From: Muscardinus avellanarius
Taxonomy: Eukaryota; Chordata; Mammalia; Rodentia; Gliridae
Direction: 5' to 3'
Length of the DNA: 64,000 nucleotides
NCBI GenBank assembly: GCA_963383645.1
Contig: OY726571.1
Span: 81,412,888 to 81,476,887, forward strand
Made by a program: the position numbers and the translations under genes. Of the stretch, positions 10,020-20,959 are shown piece after piece. Below the pieces are notes generated by a model. The model saw only the letters and a list, made by a program, of their open reading frames with translations, was not told where the DNA came from and did not search any database. The stretch's first letter is position 1; every line of letters begins with the position of its first letter.

Positions 10020-10470
10020 AAACACGGTTTATTGGCAGTTTTTCCGTTATAACAGTTATACCCATGACCAATATCTGCTTCCAGATGACCAGAGGAAAGG
10101 TCTGTTAACCTGACCTGTTAATCCTGAGCCGACATGCTGCTCAAGGACAGCTCTGCTGAACCCAAGGCATCTGGTCACCTGTTGCAGTGCTGGAGATCCT
10201 GTTGCCCAGAGGAGCGGTGGTTGCTTGTGTGATCATGGCACAGGGCCGCCCTTCCTTCACCTGAGCCTGGGCTGGGGAGTTCACTGCCAAACCACCAATG
10301 GCCTGAGCCTTTTGGAATGTAAAGCACAGGAGTGCTTACAGAAGCTTTATTCATAATCATAAGTTGGAGGCCATCGAAATGTTATTCAATAGGTGAATAA
10401 ACTATGTTACATCCATGCAGATTGAGTATGCAGTGTTAAGCACATATTGCTGAGTGTGAAAATAAAAATA
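10020..10470. other. No gene where a divergent H2A would be expected
   Basis: Downstream of the plus-strand TATA at 10006 the frames are short and none resembles H2A. Nothing else recognised. Confidence 0.6.
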
Positions 10471-10473
10471 CTA

Positions 10474-10673
10474 GCCGGGCGTGATGGCGCACGCTTGTAA
10501 TCCTCGCGCTTGGGAGGCGGAGACAGGAGGATCGTGTAGGTTCGAAGCCAGCCTCTCTGGCTTAAGAGACCCTGTTTTCAAATAAAAATATATAAAATAG
10601 GTCTGGGAGTGTAGCCTGGAAAAGGGTTTCCAGGAAACCCAGTACCACCAAAAATAAAAATAAAAAATAAAAA
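10474..10673 (+). mobile_element. B1-dID SINE (young subfamily)
   Basis: Begins gccgggcgtgatggcgcacg and ends gtttccaggaaacccagtac plus an A-rich tail. Confidence 0.85.
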
Positions 10674-10739
10674 TACTACGTATTGCATGAGTCCAACTGG
10701 TAAAGGATAAAGAGTGCAGCTGGAATATAGGATGGGCCT

Positions 10740-11390
10740 GTAGCTCAAGTCTGATCAGGGATTCCAAAGAAGGATTGAAGATGAGCCAATCAGGGCCCAG
10801 ATATAAGGACCAATCAGGGCCCAGATCTGAAGACCAATCAGAGGGGTTGTCATGCTATATAACCTAGCCAGTGTATGCCAGTAAGCCGAGACTAGTACAA
10901 GCAGAAATCAATGTAGGCAAAGTAAGATAGCTACCTGCAGAAGAGGGTGCTGGTGGAAGTAACCCCAATTTTCCCAATCAACACTTGCAGAGCTGGTATA
11001 CCAACAAAGTGGAGTAGCAGCAACAGTGGTTTGATGATGCCTCCTCAGCAGCAGAGGCAGCCAAGCCCCAATAAGCACTATAGTATGGTGACCCTTTTGA
11101 GACTCCTCCTCTGTGTGGGAGACCTTTGCCTTTCCATCTCCAATTAAGCAATGTTCCCTGGTTTGTGTGTCTCATTTACTGAATTCTTTTATGTCTTGGA
11201 GATTACAGCTGAGATGAGCTATGGGTGTATGGGTGAGGACTCCTTGCCCTGTAGTGGTCCCTGTCTCACATCTATATGGCTTTATGGAGAAGGTAAAACT
11301 ATAGGAACAGTAAAAAGGTCAGTGACTGCTACATGTCCTGGGATCTTAAGAGGGTATGTACATCTGACAGGTCCTACCTCAAAACATCAT
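10740..11390 (+). mobile_element. ERV-type solitary LTR with three CCAAT boxes
   Basis: CCAATCA boxes at about 10786, 10810 and 10834 have 24-base spacing, followed by ctatataacc near 10855. The downstream 'accaacaaagtggagtagca' and 'gacccttttgag' segments match the LTR at 5.7 kb, so both are copies of one family in the same orientation. Ends are approximate. Confidence 0.6.
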
Positions 11391-11486
11391 TACTAATCCC
11401 CAAATAATCATTGGGGATTAGTGCTGTAACAACATAGTAGAGGCTTCTTGGAAAATACTTTTAAGGGTTTAACTCTCCTAATAACA

Positions 11487-12050
11487 TCAATAAAACCCTT
11501 GCATAAAGGGAGTTCTATAAGTTTCCTGGATCTGTGTATCAACCTCTTGCTCTATATTTGGAAAATTTTCTGCTATTACTTCCTTGAAGAGATTGTTGAT
11601 CCCTTTGGTATCACTTTCTTTTCCCTCCTCTATTCCAATTATTCTTAGGTTAGCTCTCTTAAGATGGGCCCATATTTCTTCAGTGTCAGATTCCTGCTGT
11701 TGGATATTTTTTTCTAGATTAGAAACTATGCATTCATTTTTGGATTGCTCATCTTCTAAGAGCGAGATTCTGTTCTCCATGTGGTCTAATCGGCTGTTTG
11801 TGCTTTGAATTGAGGCCTTTACTTCATTAATTGCATCCTTTATCTCTTTTTGGCTCTCTCTGAGTTCTTTTCGAAGCACCTCTATTATTTCTACAGTTAT
11901 TTTCCTGATTTGATCTTCTAGAAATCTCTGATTTTCTGTTTTATCAGGTTCTGATGTTGTGGGGTTGTGCACATTCATTACTCCAGTGTTATTCCTCTTT
12001 CCCATGATTTCGGAGGTTTGTGCCTTCTCTGGGTTCTTCCCTTGGGTCAC
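11487..12050 (-). pseudogene. L1 ORF1 N-terminal part (inverted segment)
   Basis: This minus-strand frame translates into an L1 ORF1p N-terminal half: a long coiled coil (RKELRESQKEIKDAINEVKA ... NRISLLEDEQSKN), then EEIWAHLKRANLRIIGIEEG and ENFPNIEQEVDTQIQE, where the RRM region starts. It stops matching at residues RTP (about position 11508). The following C-terminal part of ORF1 is found on the other strand at 12735. Confidence 0.85.
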
Positions 12051-12733
12051 TATGGCTTCACTTAAGGTGCTCTGGATCTCGAGTCTGTATTATCTCAGAC
12101 CCCACTACTCCTTTACTGGGTTGTATCACAGAGTCTCCAACCCAGGGAGTCGATAGAGGCTGCTTTAAACTATGGGGGGTGCCAGGTTGCACGTTCTCCT
12201 ATGGTGTGATATCTCTGCCACCACCACTCCCTCACTGGGTCAAGTCCCAGGAGGCCCAATACTGCGATTTCTCCTCTGTGGCCCGCAATTTGACTCACTG
12301 TTCTTGAGTACGCAGATGTAGCTGTACTGGACTCGGTGAATTCACTGCTGCTGCCGCCGCCGGTGGCAATATGGCGCCTCTGCCACGCCCTCGGCCATGA
12401 GGCTGGCGTATTTTTTCTTCTCTGGTTTTGATTTCCACTCTGAATCCCTGCAGCGTGTGCTGAGCTCAGCCACTGGGAGCTTTAAATGCTGTCTGCGCTG
12501 AAAGATCCCGCCTGGCTGTTCCGCAGCGGCTCACCTGGCTTGCTGTAGCCGTCCGTTGAGTTTGCCGCTGCCGCCGGCAGTATGGCGCTGCTGCCGTGTC
12601 CTCGGGCTCGTGTGTCTCCTCTGTGGCCCTGAGCTCTGTTCTCAGTCCGCTTTCTCTCTGGAGCCTGGTGGTTTTTTTTGTTTTTCTGGTGATGGTGTTT
12701 TCTGGCTATGAAAGGCGCTCTTTTTGTGGTAAT
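11508..12733 (-). mobile_element. Inverted 5' segment of an L1 (5' UTR plus ORF1 start)
   Basis: From 12733 downwards the minus strand reads a GC-rich L1-type 5' UTR and then the ORF1 N-terminal half. Two copies of a monomer-like block containing atggcg (12371-12376 and 12582-12587, 211 bases apart) include CGCCATATT, a perfect YY1 motif, on the minus strand. The segment is inverted relative to the adjoining plus-strand L1 piece. Confidence 0.75.
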
Positions 12734-12734
12734 G

Positions 12735-13150
12735 ACAGGATCGGAGAAGAGGATCCCCACGCCATATAATTGTCAAAATGACCAATGTGGAAGCCAAGCA
12801 GAGAATCTTAAAGGCAACAAAAACAAAGGGCCAACTGACATTCAGAGGCAAACCAATTAGAATCACTCCAGACTTCCCAAACCAAGTCATGAGAGCCAGA
12901 AGGGCTTGGAGTAACATATTCCAAACTCTGAAAGAAAACAACTTCCAGCCAAAAATTTCCTATCCAGCAAAACTTTCTATCAAATTAGATGGAGAAATAA
13001 GAAGCTTCCATGACAAACAGAAACTGAAGGAATTTATGTCTTCAAAACCAGCGCTAGAGAAAATACTCAAAGAGATTAACTACAAAGAAGAAATAGGTAA
13101 CACTCACCAGAACCAGAGAAACAAGATTTTCCATCCAACAGACAATTAAG
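12735..13150 (+). mobile_element. L1 ORF1 C-terminal part (plus-strand segment)
   Basis: Translates as RRRGSPRHIIVKMTNVEAKQ..., then TFRGKPIRITPDF, ENNFQPKISYPAKLSIK and SSKPALEKILKE, the C-terminal domain of L1 ORF1p, ending at a stop at 13147-13149. It continues exactly where the inverted part breaks off (RTP), so the two were one ORF1. No ORF2 sequence follows directly. Confidence 0.85.
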
Positions 13151-13369
13151 ATTGGTTATCTGTGGAGATTCATTATTTATGTTAGTCTTTTACCTATCTC
13201 CAAGTTGTATTGTTTGCCTTTATTGTTGTTAATTTTTAGGATTTCTAGTTGGAATATTAATATACCTTCAGATATAGCATTTGGAAATATTTTATCCAAT
13301 TCTATTAGTAACTTTTAACTCTGTTTACATTGTCTTTGGATATACAATATTTTCTTTTATTTTTTAGGG

Positions 13370-13870
13370 AGTTTGTATATTCTTCTGTTGCCTGTGCCAT
13401 TGAAATCATATCCAAGAAATCACTGCCAATTTCAGTGTTGTGAGGTTTTATGACCCAGATTTTCTCCTAAAAGTTTATAGTCTTAAGATTTATATTTAGG
13501 TCTTTTATCTATTTTGAGTTAATATTTGTATATGGGATTAGGTAAGGGTCCAATTTTATTCTTTTCCATGTAATTATTATTTTTCAACAATATTTAGTTA
13601 AAAGATTATTATTTCCACCACCAAATGTTCGTGGAAACCTTGTCAAAAATAACTTGACAATATAGGGAAGAATTTAGCTCTAGGCTTGTATTTAACTCCA
13701 ATGGTCTATATATCTGCCTTTAGAACAGTACTACACTGTTTCAATTATTGTAGCTTTATATGGTTTGAAATCAGAAAATATCTGCTAGCTTTGTTCTTTT
13801 TCAAGATCGTTTTGGGTATCTAGAATTCATATTCCATATTAGGATAGATTTTTTTCTGAAAAATAAATAT
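13370..13870 (-). mobile_element. Old L1 ORF2 fragment
   Basis: The plus strand reads ttttgagttaatatttgtat, atgggattaggtaagggtcc and a diverged 'ttccatgtaattattatttt' stretch. This is the antisense of the L1 ORF2 region between reverse transcriptase and the C-terminal domain, with many substitutions. Confidence 0.65.
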
Positions 13871-14044
13871 ATAAATATATGATAGTTTCACCTAAAAAAA
13901 CAGAAAAAAATATGCTCTAGTAAGAAAGAAAGCAAAAAGAAATATTGAAATGCTATCTTTAAATCATCAAACACTTGGTATCAGACAAATGAAACTGTTA
14001 TGTGAGATTATCATTTTTAATTTTGGATAAATTGCTATAATACT

Positions 14045-14222
14045 AGATGTCAACCACTAAGCCAAGCATGGGAAGGAGGGATGGGGAGAGAATGGGGTGG
14101 GGATCGGGTGGGGGCTTACTGGGCGATGTGTGCATGTATGTCTACAAAAGCTTGTATCCCACTATGATGTATGAATACAGTGCACCAATAAAATAAAATA
14201 AAAATAAATAAATAAAAAAAAA
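14045..14222 (+). mobile_element. L1 3' UTR end with A-rich tail
   Basis: Matches the 3' UTR at 7905-8050: caaccactaagccaagcatg, the G-rich block, then 'tatgatgtatgaatacagtg' and caccaataaaataaaataaa. It could be the 3' end of the broken L1 at 11.5-13.15 kb, with other sequence now between. Confidence 0.75.
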
Positions 14223-14699
14223 TAAAACCCTTGCAAATGACTCTCAATGTTGGTATCACTGGCAGGAGGCACTGCCATATAAAAACAGGAACTGGTATCT
14301 TAAAGGGGTCAGAGCTGTAGAAAGTCAGGAGTGGAGGAGAGTAGCAAGAGCATGGGTGAGGGAGCCTGGCACAGCCTGCGATGTAAAAAGTCTCAGCGCA
14401 CCTTGAAGAAACCAAGTTTGGCCCATTTTGTCCCATGCTTCCTGGGAAGGCTTTGGAAGACTTTTAAACTAGTGACATTATATTGACATTTCAAACATTC
14501 TGTCTGCTACATAGAGATGGAATGGAAGAAAGGGTGGAAACAGTGGGACCAGATAAATAATTGTATTATATATCCTAATGATAACTGATTTTGATAGGAA
14601 TCGAGGGAAGAAAACGCAATGCTATGTGGGGAGAGAACATGGTGGAAAGAATGTTGAGTAATGAGGAATAGAGGGAAACACAACTATTTTTGGCGAGAT

Positions 14700-15050
14700 T
14701 AACTGGACAGTTGGACCTGTCTTTTCTCCTATGAATTGTAGTTTCTTGTCTAATTTCTAGGTCTTCATTCCACTTTGAGTTGACTTTTGTGCAGGGTGAG
14801 AGACTGTGGTCTAATTTCATTCTTCTATATATGGATATTCTGTTTTCCCAGCACCATTTGTTGAAAGGACTATCTTTTCTCCAGCATATATTTTTGGCTC
14901 CTTTTTCAAAAATCAACTGGGGATAAGTATGAGGATTTGTGTCTGTATATCTCATGTGTCTGTTTTTGGCACAAAAAACATGCTGTTTTTATGAATGTAG
15001 CTCTGTGGTATAGTTTGATATCTGGTATTGTGATGTTTCTGGTACGCTTC
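14700..15050 (-). mobile_element. L1 ORF2 fragment, inverted half
   Basis: Reading the minus strand gives L1 ORF2 sequence: KSSFNKWCW-like, LDHSLSPCTKVNSKWNEDLE and neighbouring residues of the segment before the C-terminal domain. The next part of ORF2 lies on the plus strand from about 15060. Confidence 0.8.
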
Positions 15051-15059
15051 TTATTGCTC

Positions 15060-15300
15060 AGAATTGCTAGGCATTGGTAGATATTTCCTCAAGAAGGCCC
15101 CTGAAGTTCAGAAAATAAAACTGAGAATCAATAAATGGGATGACCTAAAATTAAAAAGTTTATGTATGGCAAAAAAAAAAAAAAATCAAATGTCTGAAGA
15201 AAGAGCCTATAGAATGGGAAAAAATCTTTGCCAGTTACTCCAGAGGACTGATATTTAGAATATATAAAGAATTTTAAAACAAAATATTAATATAATTAAT
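15060..15300 (+). mobile_element. L1 ORF2 fragment, plus-strand half
   Basis: Reads ggcattggtagatatttcct, then aaatgggatgacctaaaatt and gaatgggaaaaaatctttgc. This is ORF2 sequence directly following what is inverted at 14700-15050. It ends in AT-rich sequence without the ORF2 terminus. Confidence 0.8.
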
Positions 15301-15419
15301 TCATACAAATATAACAATATAGAAACTATGTTATTATTTCCAATCTATTTTAATGCATCTGTATCAATTTCATTGACATTCTCAGAATTGAAAACTTGGG
15401 TCTTAAAGGGTTAAGTGTA

Positions 15420-15634
15420 GCCGTGGGGGGGGCATGGTGGGACACGCTTGTAATCCCAGCACTTGGGAGGCTGAGACAGGAGGATCACACAGGTTCAAAG
15501 CCAGCCTCAGCTACTTAGTGAGGCTCTCAGCAACTTAGTGAGACCCTGTTTCCAAATAAAATAGAAAATAGGTCTGGGAGTATAGCCTGGAGGTAGAAAG
15601 CCTCTGGATTCCACTCCCAGTACCACCAAAATAA

Positions 15635-15669
<35 letters not shown>

Positions 15670-15671
15670 AT
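15420..15671 (+). mobile_element. B1-dID SINE with (AAAT)n tail
   Basis: The head is damaged by a G run, but caggaggatcacacaggttc, the gaggctctcagcaacttagt segment and the ID-like tail are clear. The tail grew into about ten AAAT units (15632-15671). Confidence 0.85.
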
Positions 15672-15679
15672 GGTTAAGT

Positions 15680-17810
15680 GTGAGGAGGGGCTTTTGGAGA
15701 AGGGACTCAGGGGAAACAAGATACCACTCCATCCTCATGGAGATTATTATAACTCTGAGTGGCCCCAAAAGGCCCAGTGCTGTCAATAAGGTGTGTAAGG
15801 TGATGGAAGCCTGATGTGCTTCTGATTGGAGGACCAAGGAAGATGTAAGCGACCCCAGCTGGACGTGAAGCACGAGGAAGATTCAGTGAACTTGACCTGC
15901 TTATCAAATAATAAAAGTAAAGTTAAAAATTAAACCATCAAGTCAATAAAGTCCTCCCAGTTTGTGACATAAGGTCTAAAGGTTTTAGTAATAATTTACC
16001 TGCAAGGGATCAGACAATTGAAAGAGTAAGAGAAATTTATTTGAAAGGAATGAGGATCCTGCACTCTACATCCCTCAGGTTAGCTTTAAACTTTGAGCTA
16101 TAATATTCTGTTTTTGAGAGGTCGGGTGGGTCTTTTTCCCTTGAAGAGAAGTTTAATTTGCTGTTTGGGGATGGAGACTGTGGGTGGTAAGAGAGAGAAC
16201 CTTTCTCTCTGAGATAATTCTGAAAAGTCAGCGAGAATGCTCTTTTTTCTTAAAAGAAACCAGGGAATACCTTCTCCAAAAGTATAGCTGGAGAGAGGTG
16301 GGAGCAGGTTCGGGGAAAGGAGAAGGAATTATAGTTTTAAACTATATTTTTAAGGGTTGTATTGGAAGTAAACAGTCTGCAATGTAAGATCTATATTTTG
16401 TGGCATGCATTCATAAAAAAAATCAAATCAATGGTGAGAAAGTGAGAATAAATGCTGTTTTTGTTTTTTTTTTGTGGGGAAGGTTTTCTAAACAGGCTTA
16501 CAGGATCAAATTAATCAAAACAGACCGAACACTGCCAGTGAATGTATGTGTGGAAAAAACCCAAACAAATGGAATCACATGCTTCAGGAAGCAGTTCATG
16601 AATGAGGAGCTGGGGTGGAGGACTTTTTTGGGAGCTAAGATTAGGAGCCACCAGCCGTCTCTCATAAGGGGGATGTGGTCAGTGCTGAGACCTGAGCTGC
16701 TGTTACCTGTGCTGCCCCTTAAAGGAAGTTTTGGTCTTCAGTGAAGAGTGACCAGGAACAGGATATGAGCTCATCCAAGGGAGCCGGCGCAGGCGATCTT
16801 AGGAAGGATGACTGACAGATGATAGCCCCATTCCTTTGCTGGATCTTCTTCATGTACCTGGCCTTAAAGTCACTAAGGTTGACAACTTCCAAATGGCCTT
16901 CTGTCAAAAACCAGACACAAAGCCAGACACTGTGCAACCTTCCTGTGGAGGCTTAACAGGCATCACAAACCCCATACGTTCAAGATGAAGCTCTTGGTTT
17001 TCCTCTGGGCAGTGGCTCCCCTCCAACTCCCTTCCCATCACAGTCCTCCCGTCCCTCCACCTTCATCTCCTCTCTCATTGCTCACCTCCCCCTAACTCTG
17101 GCTTTCCACCTCACACCACTTTCTGCTTTGAAAAACATGTCAGATTTGCTGCTTGCTTTGGCACGCCCTTGTCCACTCTGCTTTTCCTATTCATCGCTCC
17201 CATTCTGATTCAGGGGCACCCAATTTTGTACAGTCAGCCAGGAGAAGAGATGGTTCTAGGAAGAGCGGGTGTCCGACTCCCTCCACACTAGTCATCTGGT
17301 CAGTGTGATCTGTTATCTTCACAGGTAGCATCGTCCCTCCCTCTGGGCATATTGCACCCCTCTTGGGATGTGTCTTCCACAAGGGGACACGTCTCAGCAT
17401 TTGTTCACTGCTATGTCTCTTGCCATATAGCACCTCTGTCCTCCCTCCACCCTTTATTGCCAAGTTCCGTTGGTCCCATGAACTTGAGCAAAGCCATTAC
17501 TTCGGGTCGGGTGTCAGGAGAACCGGCAAGTGCTTCTGTTACAGAAAGTGTAGGGAGGGGTCACCTAATGAGGACCGAGTCCTTTAGTCATGAAGGAGAA
17601 AAGGCTATGGAAGCAGAACATTCCACTCATCCATGCAACAGATGTTTACTGAATCCATGCATGAACTGCGGTCAGTGAACTCTCAGGTGTTAGGCTACTA
17701 GAAGAGTATTTATGGGTATGGAGAAAAATGTTACCCTGAAAGCTACGTCTTGTTCTTCTGACCATTCAACTAATTGCTATAAGATGTAGGCAGATATAAT
17801 AAACACATTA
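15680..17810. other. Intergenic, no gene seen
   Basis: About 2.1 kb with scattered short ORFs and no family resemblance. The stretch 15.9-16.1 kb has on the minus strand an AATAAA and a U5-like end and may be an LTR remnant, but I cannot place it firmly. Confidence 0.4.
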
Positions 17811-17814
17811 TTTT

Positions 17815-17819
17815 TATAT

Positions 17820-17858
<39 letters not shown>

Positions 17859-18048
17859 TTTTTGGTGGTACTGGGGTTCCTGGAAACCCTTCTAACTCCG
17901 GGTTACACTCCCAGACCTATTTTATATTTTTATTTGGAAATAGGGTCTCTTAAGCCAGAGAGGCTGGCTCTGAACCTGCGCGATCCTCCTGTATCTGCCT
18001 CCCAAGCGCAGAGATTACAAGTGTGCGCCGCCATGCCCAGCTACATTA
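17815..18048 (-). mobile_element. B1-dID SINE (young subfamily), (TTTA)n flank
   Basis: Reverse copy starting tttttggtggtactggggtt and ending ccatgcccagc. A TTTA microsatellite at 17815-17860 grew from its A tail. Confidence 0.85.
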
Positions 18049-18079
18049 TTTTTATTTTTTTAACTTTTTAACTTTTTTT

Positions 18080-18288
18080 TTTTTGGTGGCACTGTGGGTG
18101 GAACTCAGGCACTTTTCTACCTCCGGAATATACTCCCAGACCTATTTTATACTTTATTTGGAAACAGGGTCTCATAAGTTGCTGAGAGCCTCACTAAGTA
18201 GCTGAGACTGGCTTCGAACCTGTGCGATCCTCCTGTCTCAACCTCCCAAAGGCGGGGATTACAAGCTTGTGCCACCACACCCGGCCAC
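18080..18288 (-). mobile_element. B1-dID SINE
   Basis: Reverse copy from ttttggtggcactgtgggtg to gccaccacacccggcc, with the cttcgaacctgtgcgatcct B-box region intact. Confidence 0.85.
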
Positions 18289-18409
18289 ATTAGTTTATTT
18301 TTACAACAGAATGTTCAGTCTTTTCATTTTATTGGTTTCTTCTCAAAATTAACAGTGTCACTCTTTTACCAATGGATATAGGTTTGGGTTCCTTCCCTCC
18401 CTCCTTCCT

Positions 18410-18422
18410 TTTTTTCTTTTTT

Positions 18423-18502
<80 letters not shown>

Positions 18503-18565
18503 TCTTCCTTTCTTTCTTTCTCGCTCTCTCTTTCTTTCTTCCTTCTTTCTTTCTTTCCTTCCTTC
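18410..18565. repeat. (TTTC)n / (TTGC)n pyrimidine-rich microsatellite
   Basis: A long TTTC run changes to about eleven TTGC units (about 18460-18502) and back to interrupted TTTC/TTCC. Long open frames on both strands here are artefacts of the repeat. Confidence 0.95.
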
Positions 18566-18579
18566 TTTGTTTCTTTTTT

Positions 18580-18755
18580 CTCATATTGTGGATTGAACCC
18601 AGGGGCATTCTACCTTTGAACTACATCCCCAAATTGATTTTTTATTTGGGAACAGGGTCTTGCTAACTTGCCCAGGCTGGCTTTGAACCTACGATCCTCC
18701 TGTCTTAGCCTCCCAAGTACTGGGATTACAGGTATAACCCACTGTGTCCTACTGG
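18580..18755 (-). mobile_element. B1-dID SINE (older)
   Basis: Reverse copy, attgtggattgaacccaggg to gtataacccactgtgtcct; more diverged than its neighbours. Confidence 0.75.
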
Positions 18756-18999
18756 GTTTGGATTTCAGTTCATTTTTGTTTGTTTGAGTTCTGATGCGGA
18801 CTGTAGGGCCTCATTATGTAATGTCTGAGCTTTTGAATGGTGTAAAACAGGAAACTCATTTGCCAGGGGCTCATCTGCCAGATCTCGTGGGGACAGGCAC
18901 AGATATTAGGTATCACCAAAAATCAGATACATGTCTACATGTCTTCTATATTAATAGATGTCAGACTCCATAGAAAGCAAGTGGAGAATGATTTTTTTT

Positions 19000-19217
19000 T
19001 TTTTTTTTTGGCAGTACTAGGGATGGAACCCAGGGGCATTCTACCTCTGAGCTACATCCCCAGCCCTATTTTTTTTTTCTTTTGTTTGAAACAGGGCTTC
19101 ACTAAGTTGTGGGGGGCCCTCACTAAGTAGCTGAGTTTGGCCACGAACCTGTGATTCTCCTGTCTCAGCCTCCCAAGTACTGGGATTACAAGCGTGCATG
19201 AGCCACCACACCTGGCT
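19000..19217 (-). mobile_element. B1-dID SINE (older)
   Basis: Reverse copy with T tract, ggcagtactagggatggaac to gagccaccacacctggctc. Confidence 0.85.
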
Positions 19218-19326
19218 CTGAGGATGCTTTCATTTTACCAGTAATTTCTCCCTGTCTTTGCTTTCCTTTATGTCCACTTGCCCCCATAACTTCTCTGTTC
19301 ATTTTCAGGTAGTAAAATGTAAACTG

Positions 19327-19472
19327 GTGCCGGGCGTGGTGGCGCACGCTTGGAATCCCAGCGCTTGGGTGGCTGAGACAGGAGGATCGCACAGGTTCGA
19401 AGCCAGCCTCAGCTACTTAGTGAGACCCTGTTTCCAAGTAAAGTATAAAATAGGTCTGGGAGTTCTACCACC

Positions 19473-19526
<54 letters not shown>

Positions 19527-19532
19527 ACACGT
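19327..19532 (+). mobile_element. B1-dID SINE with (CA)n tail
   Basis: Begins tgccgggcgtggtggcgcac. The ID tail is shortened (ctgggagttctaccaccagt) and runs into about 25 CA units (19478-19530). Confidence 0.85.
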
Positions 19533-20154
19533 AAACTGGTCATGTTCAGCCTCTAAATAGTCACATCTTGTAATTGACATGTCTAGTCTAGTGAAAAGCA
19601 GAAAATCAAAACAAAGAACCCCAAACTACAAACTCTGTCTGATCCCTCTGCCAGGGGCCTGGGCAGGAAAGGGCTCTTTTGGTTTGGTTTTTGTTTACTT
19701 TGCATCTCCGCCCCTCACCCCACCTGCAGCCAGTTTCTTTCTCTTGCTTCCAGGGTGGGTGGGTAGGGAGACGAGGGGTGCTAAGAAGTAAGAGGTATGA
19801 ACTGAGACTTAGTGACAGATTCTGGTTGCTGTGGTGTTAAATTTATTTCTAAATCATAGCAACAACTTACAAGTTACTTTTCATAGCACATATAAAGAGC
19901 AAGGATAAAGTTAAATTCTCCTCCGTGGCCATTTCTGTTTTCCCTACTTCCTTCTATAGAGATGATTCTTATCAGATAAGTGGATATTGTTTGTTCTTTT
20001 GATGTGTTTGTCTTGATTTATCATTGTATGTGCACACATAAAACATATCATGTGTATTTGTATGTATATGCCTTAATTTTCTTGTACTTCTACTTGCTTT
20101 TTACCTATCTCTTAAATCTTTATATACTTTTATATAAACATCCTATTAATTTTT

Positions 20155-20376
20155 TTTTTTTTGTGTGTGTGTGTGTGGTACTGGGGATTGAACCCAGGGA
20201 CATTCGACCCCTGAGCTACACCCCCAGCCCTATATTTTATCCTTTATTTTGAAACAGGGTCTCACTAAGTTGCGGAGGGCCTCACCTCAGTAGCTAAGGC
20301 TGGCCTCAAACCTGTCATCCTCCTGTGTCAGCCTCCCAAGAACTGGGGTTACAAACACGTGCCACCACACCCAGCT
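20155..20376 (-). mobile_element. B1-dID SINE (older)
   Basis: Reverse copy after a TG run, ggtactggggattgaaccca to tgccaccacacccagctcc. Confidence 0.85.
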
Positions 20377-20599
20377 CCTTTTAATGTTTTTGATGGCTCC
20401 TGCATCACTGAACTGATAACCCCCCCCCACATCCCAATTCCATGAGCTCTGAGGAATTAGTGTATTCTAACTCACTTTTCATTTGTCCTTGGGGATATTT
20501 CTTACTATCTCTGGAACTATGCATTTAAAAAGATATTTGTCATTTTATCTAGTCTGTCTACATGTTCATAAAATTACAGGGTTTTTTTTTTCCTTTTTT

Positions 20600-20814
20600 A
20601 TTCTTTTGTTTTTTTTTTTTCAGTACTGAAAATGGAACCCAGGGGCATTGAACCTCTGAGTTACACCCCCAGCTCTCTTTTTTTTAAAAAATAGGGTCTC
20701 ACTAAGTTGCAGAATACCTCACTAAGTAGCTGAAGCTGGATGTGAACTGATATCCTCCTGTCTCAGCCTCCCAAATGCTGGGATTACAAGTGTGTGCCAC
20801 CATGCTCAGCTCAG
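20600..20814 (-). mobile_element. B1-dID SINE (older)
   Basis: Reverse copy, cagtactgaaaatggaaccc to gtgccaccatgctcagctc. Confidence 0.8.
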
Positions 20815-20959
20815 GGTTTCTTTTTCTTTTTCTTTTTTTATTTTTTCAAGTGATTTAATCCATTGGAATCGTCCAGATAAAATTCTGAATAAGGTGGTCA
20901 AGTTTCCTTGTCAGATGTTACTAGTATCAGTTTAAGGACATGGAAATGTGGAACCAGAA

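Noticed and set aside
12778..13149. Plus-strand 123-codon ORF as a host gene
   Set aside because: It is the C-terminal domain of L1 ORF1p.
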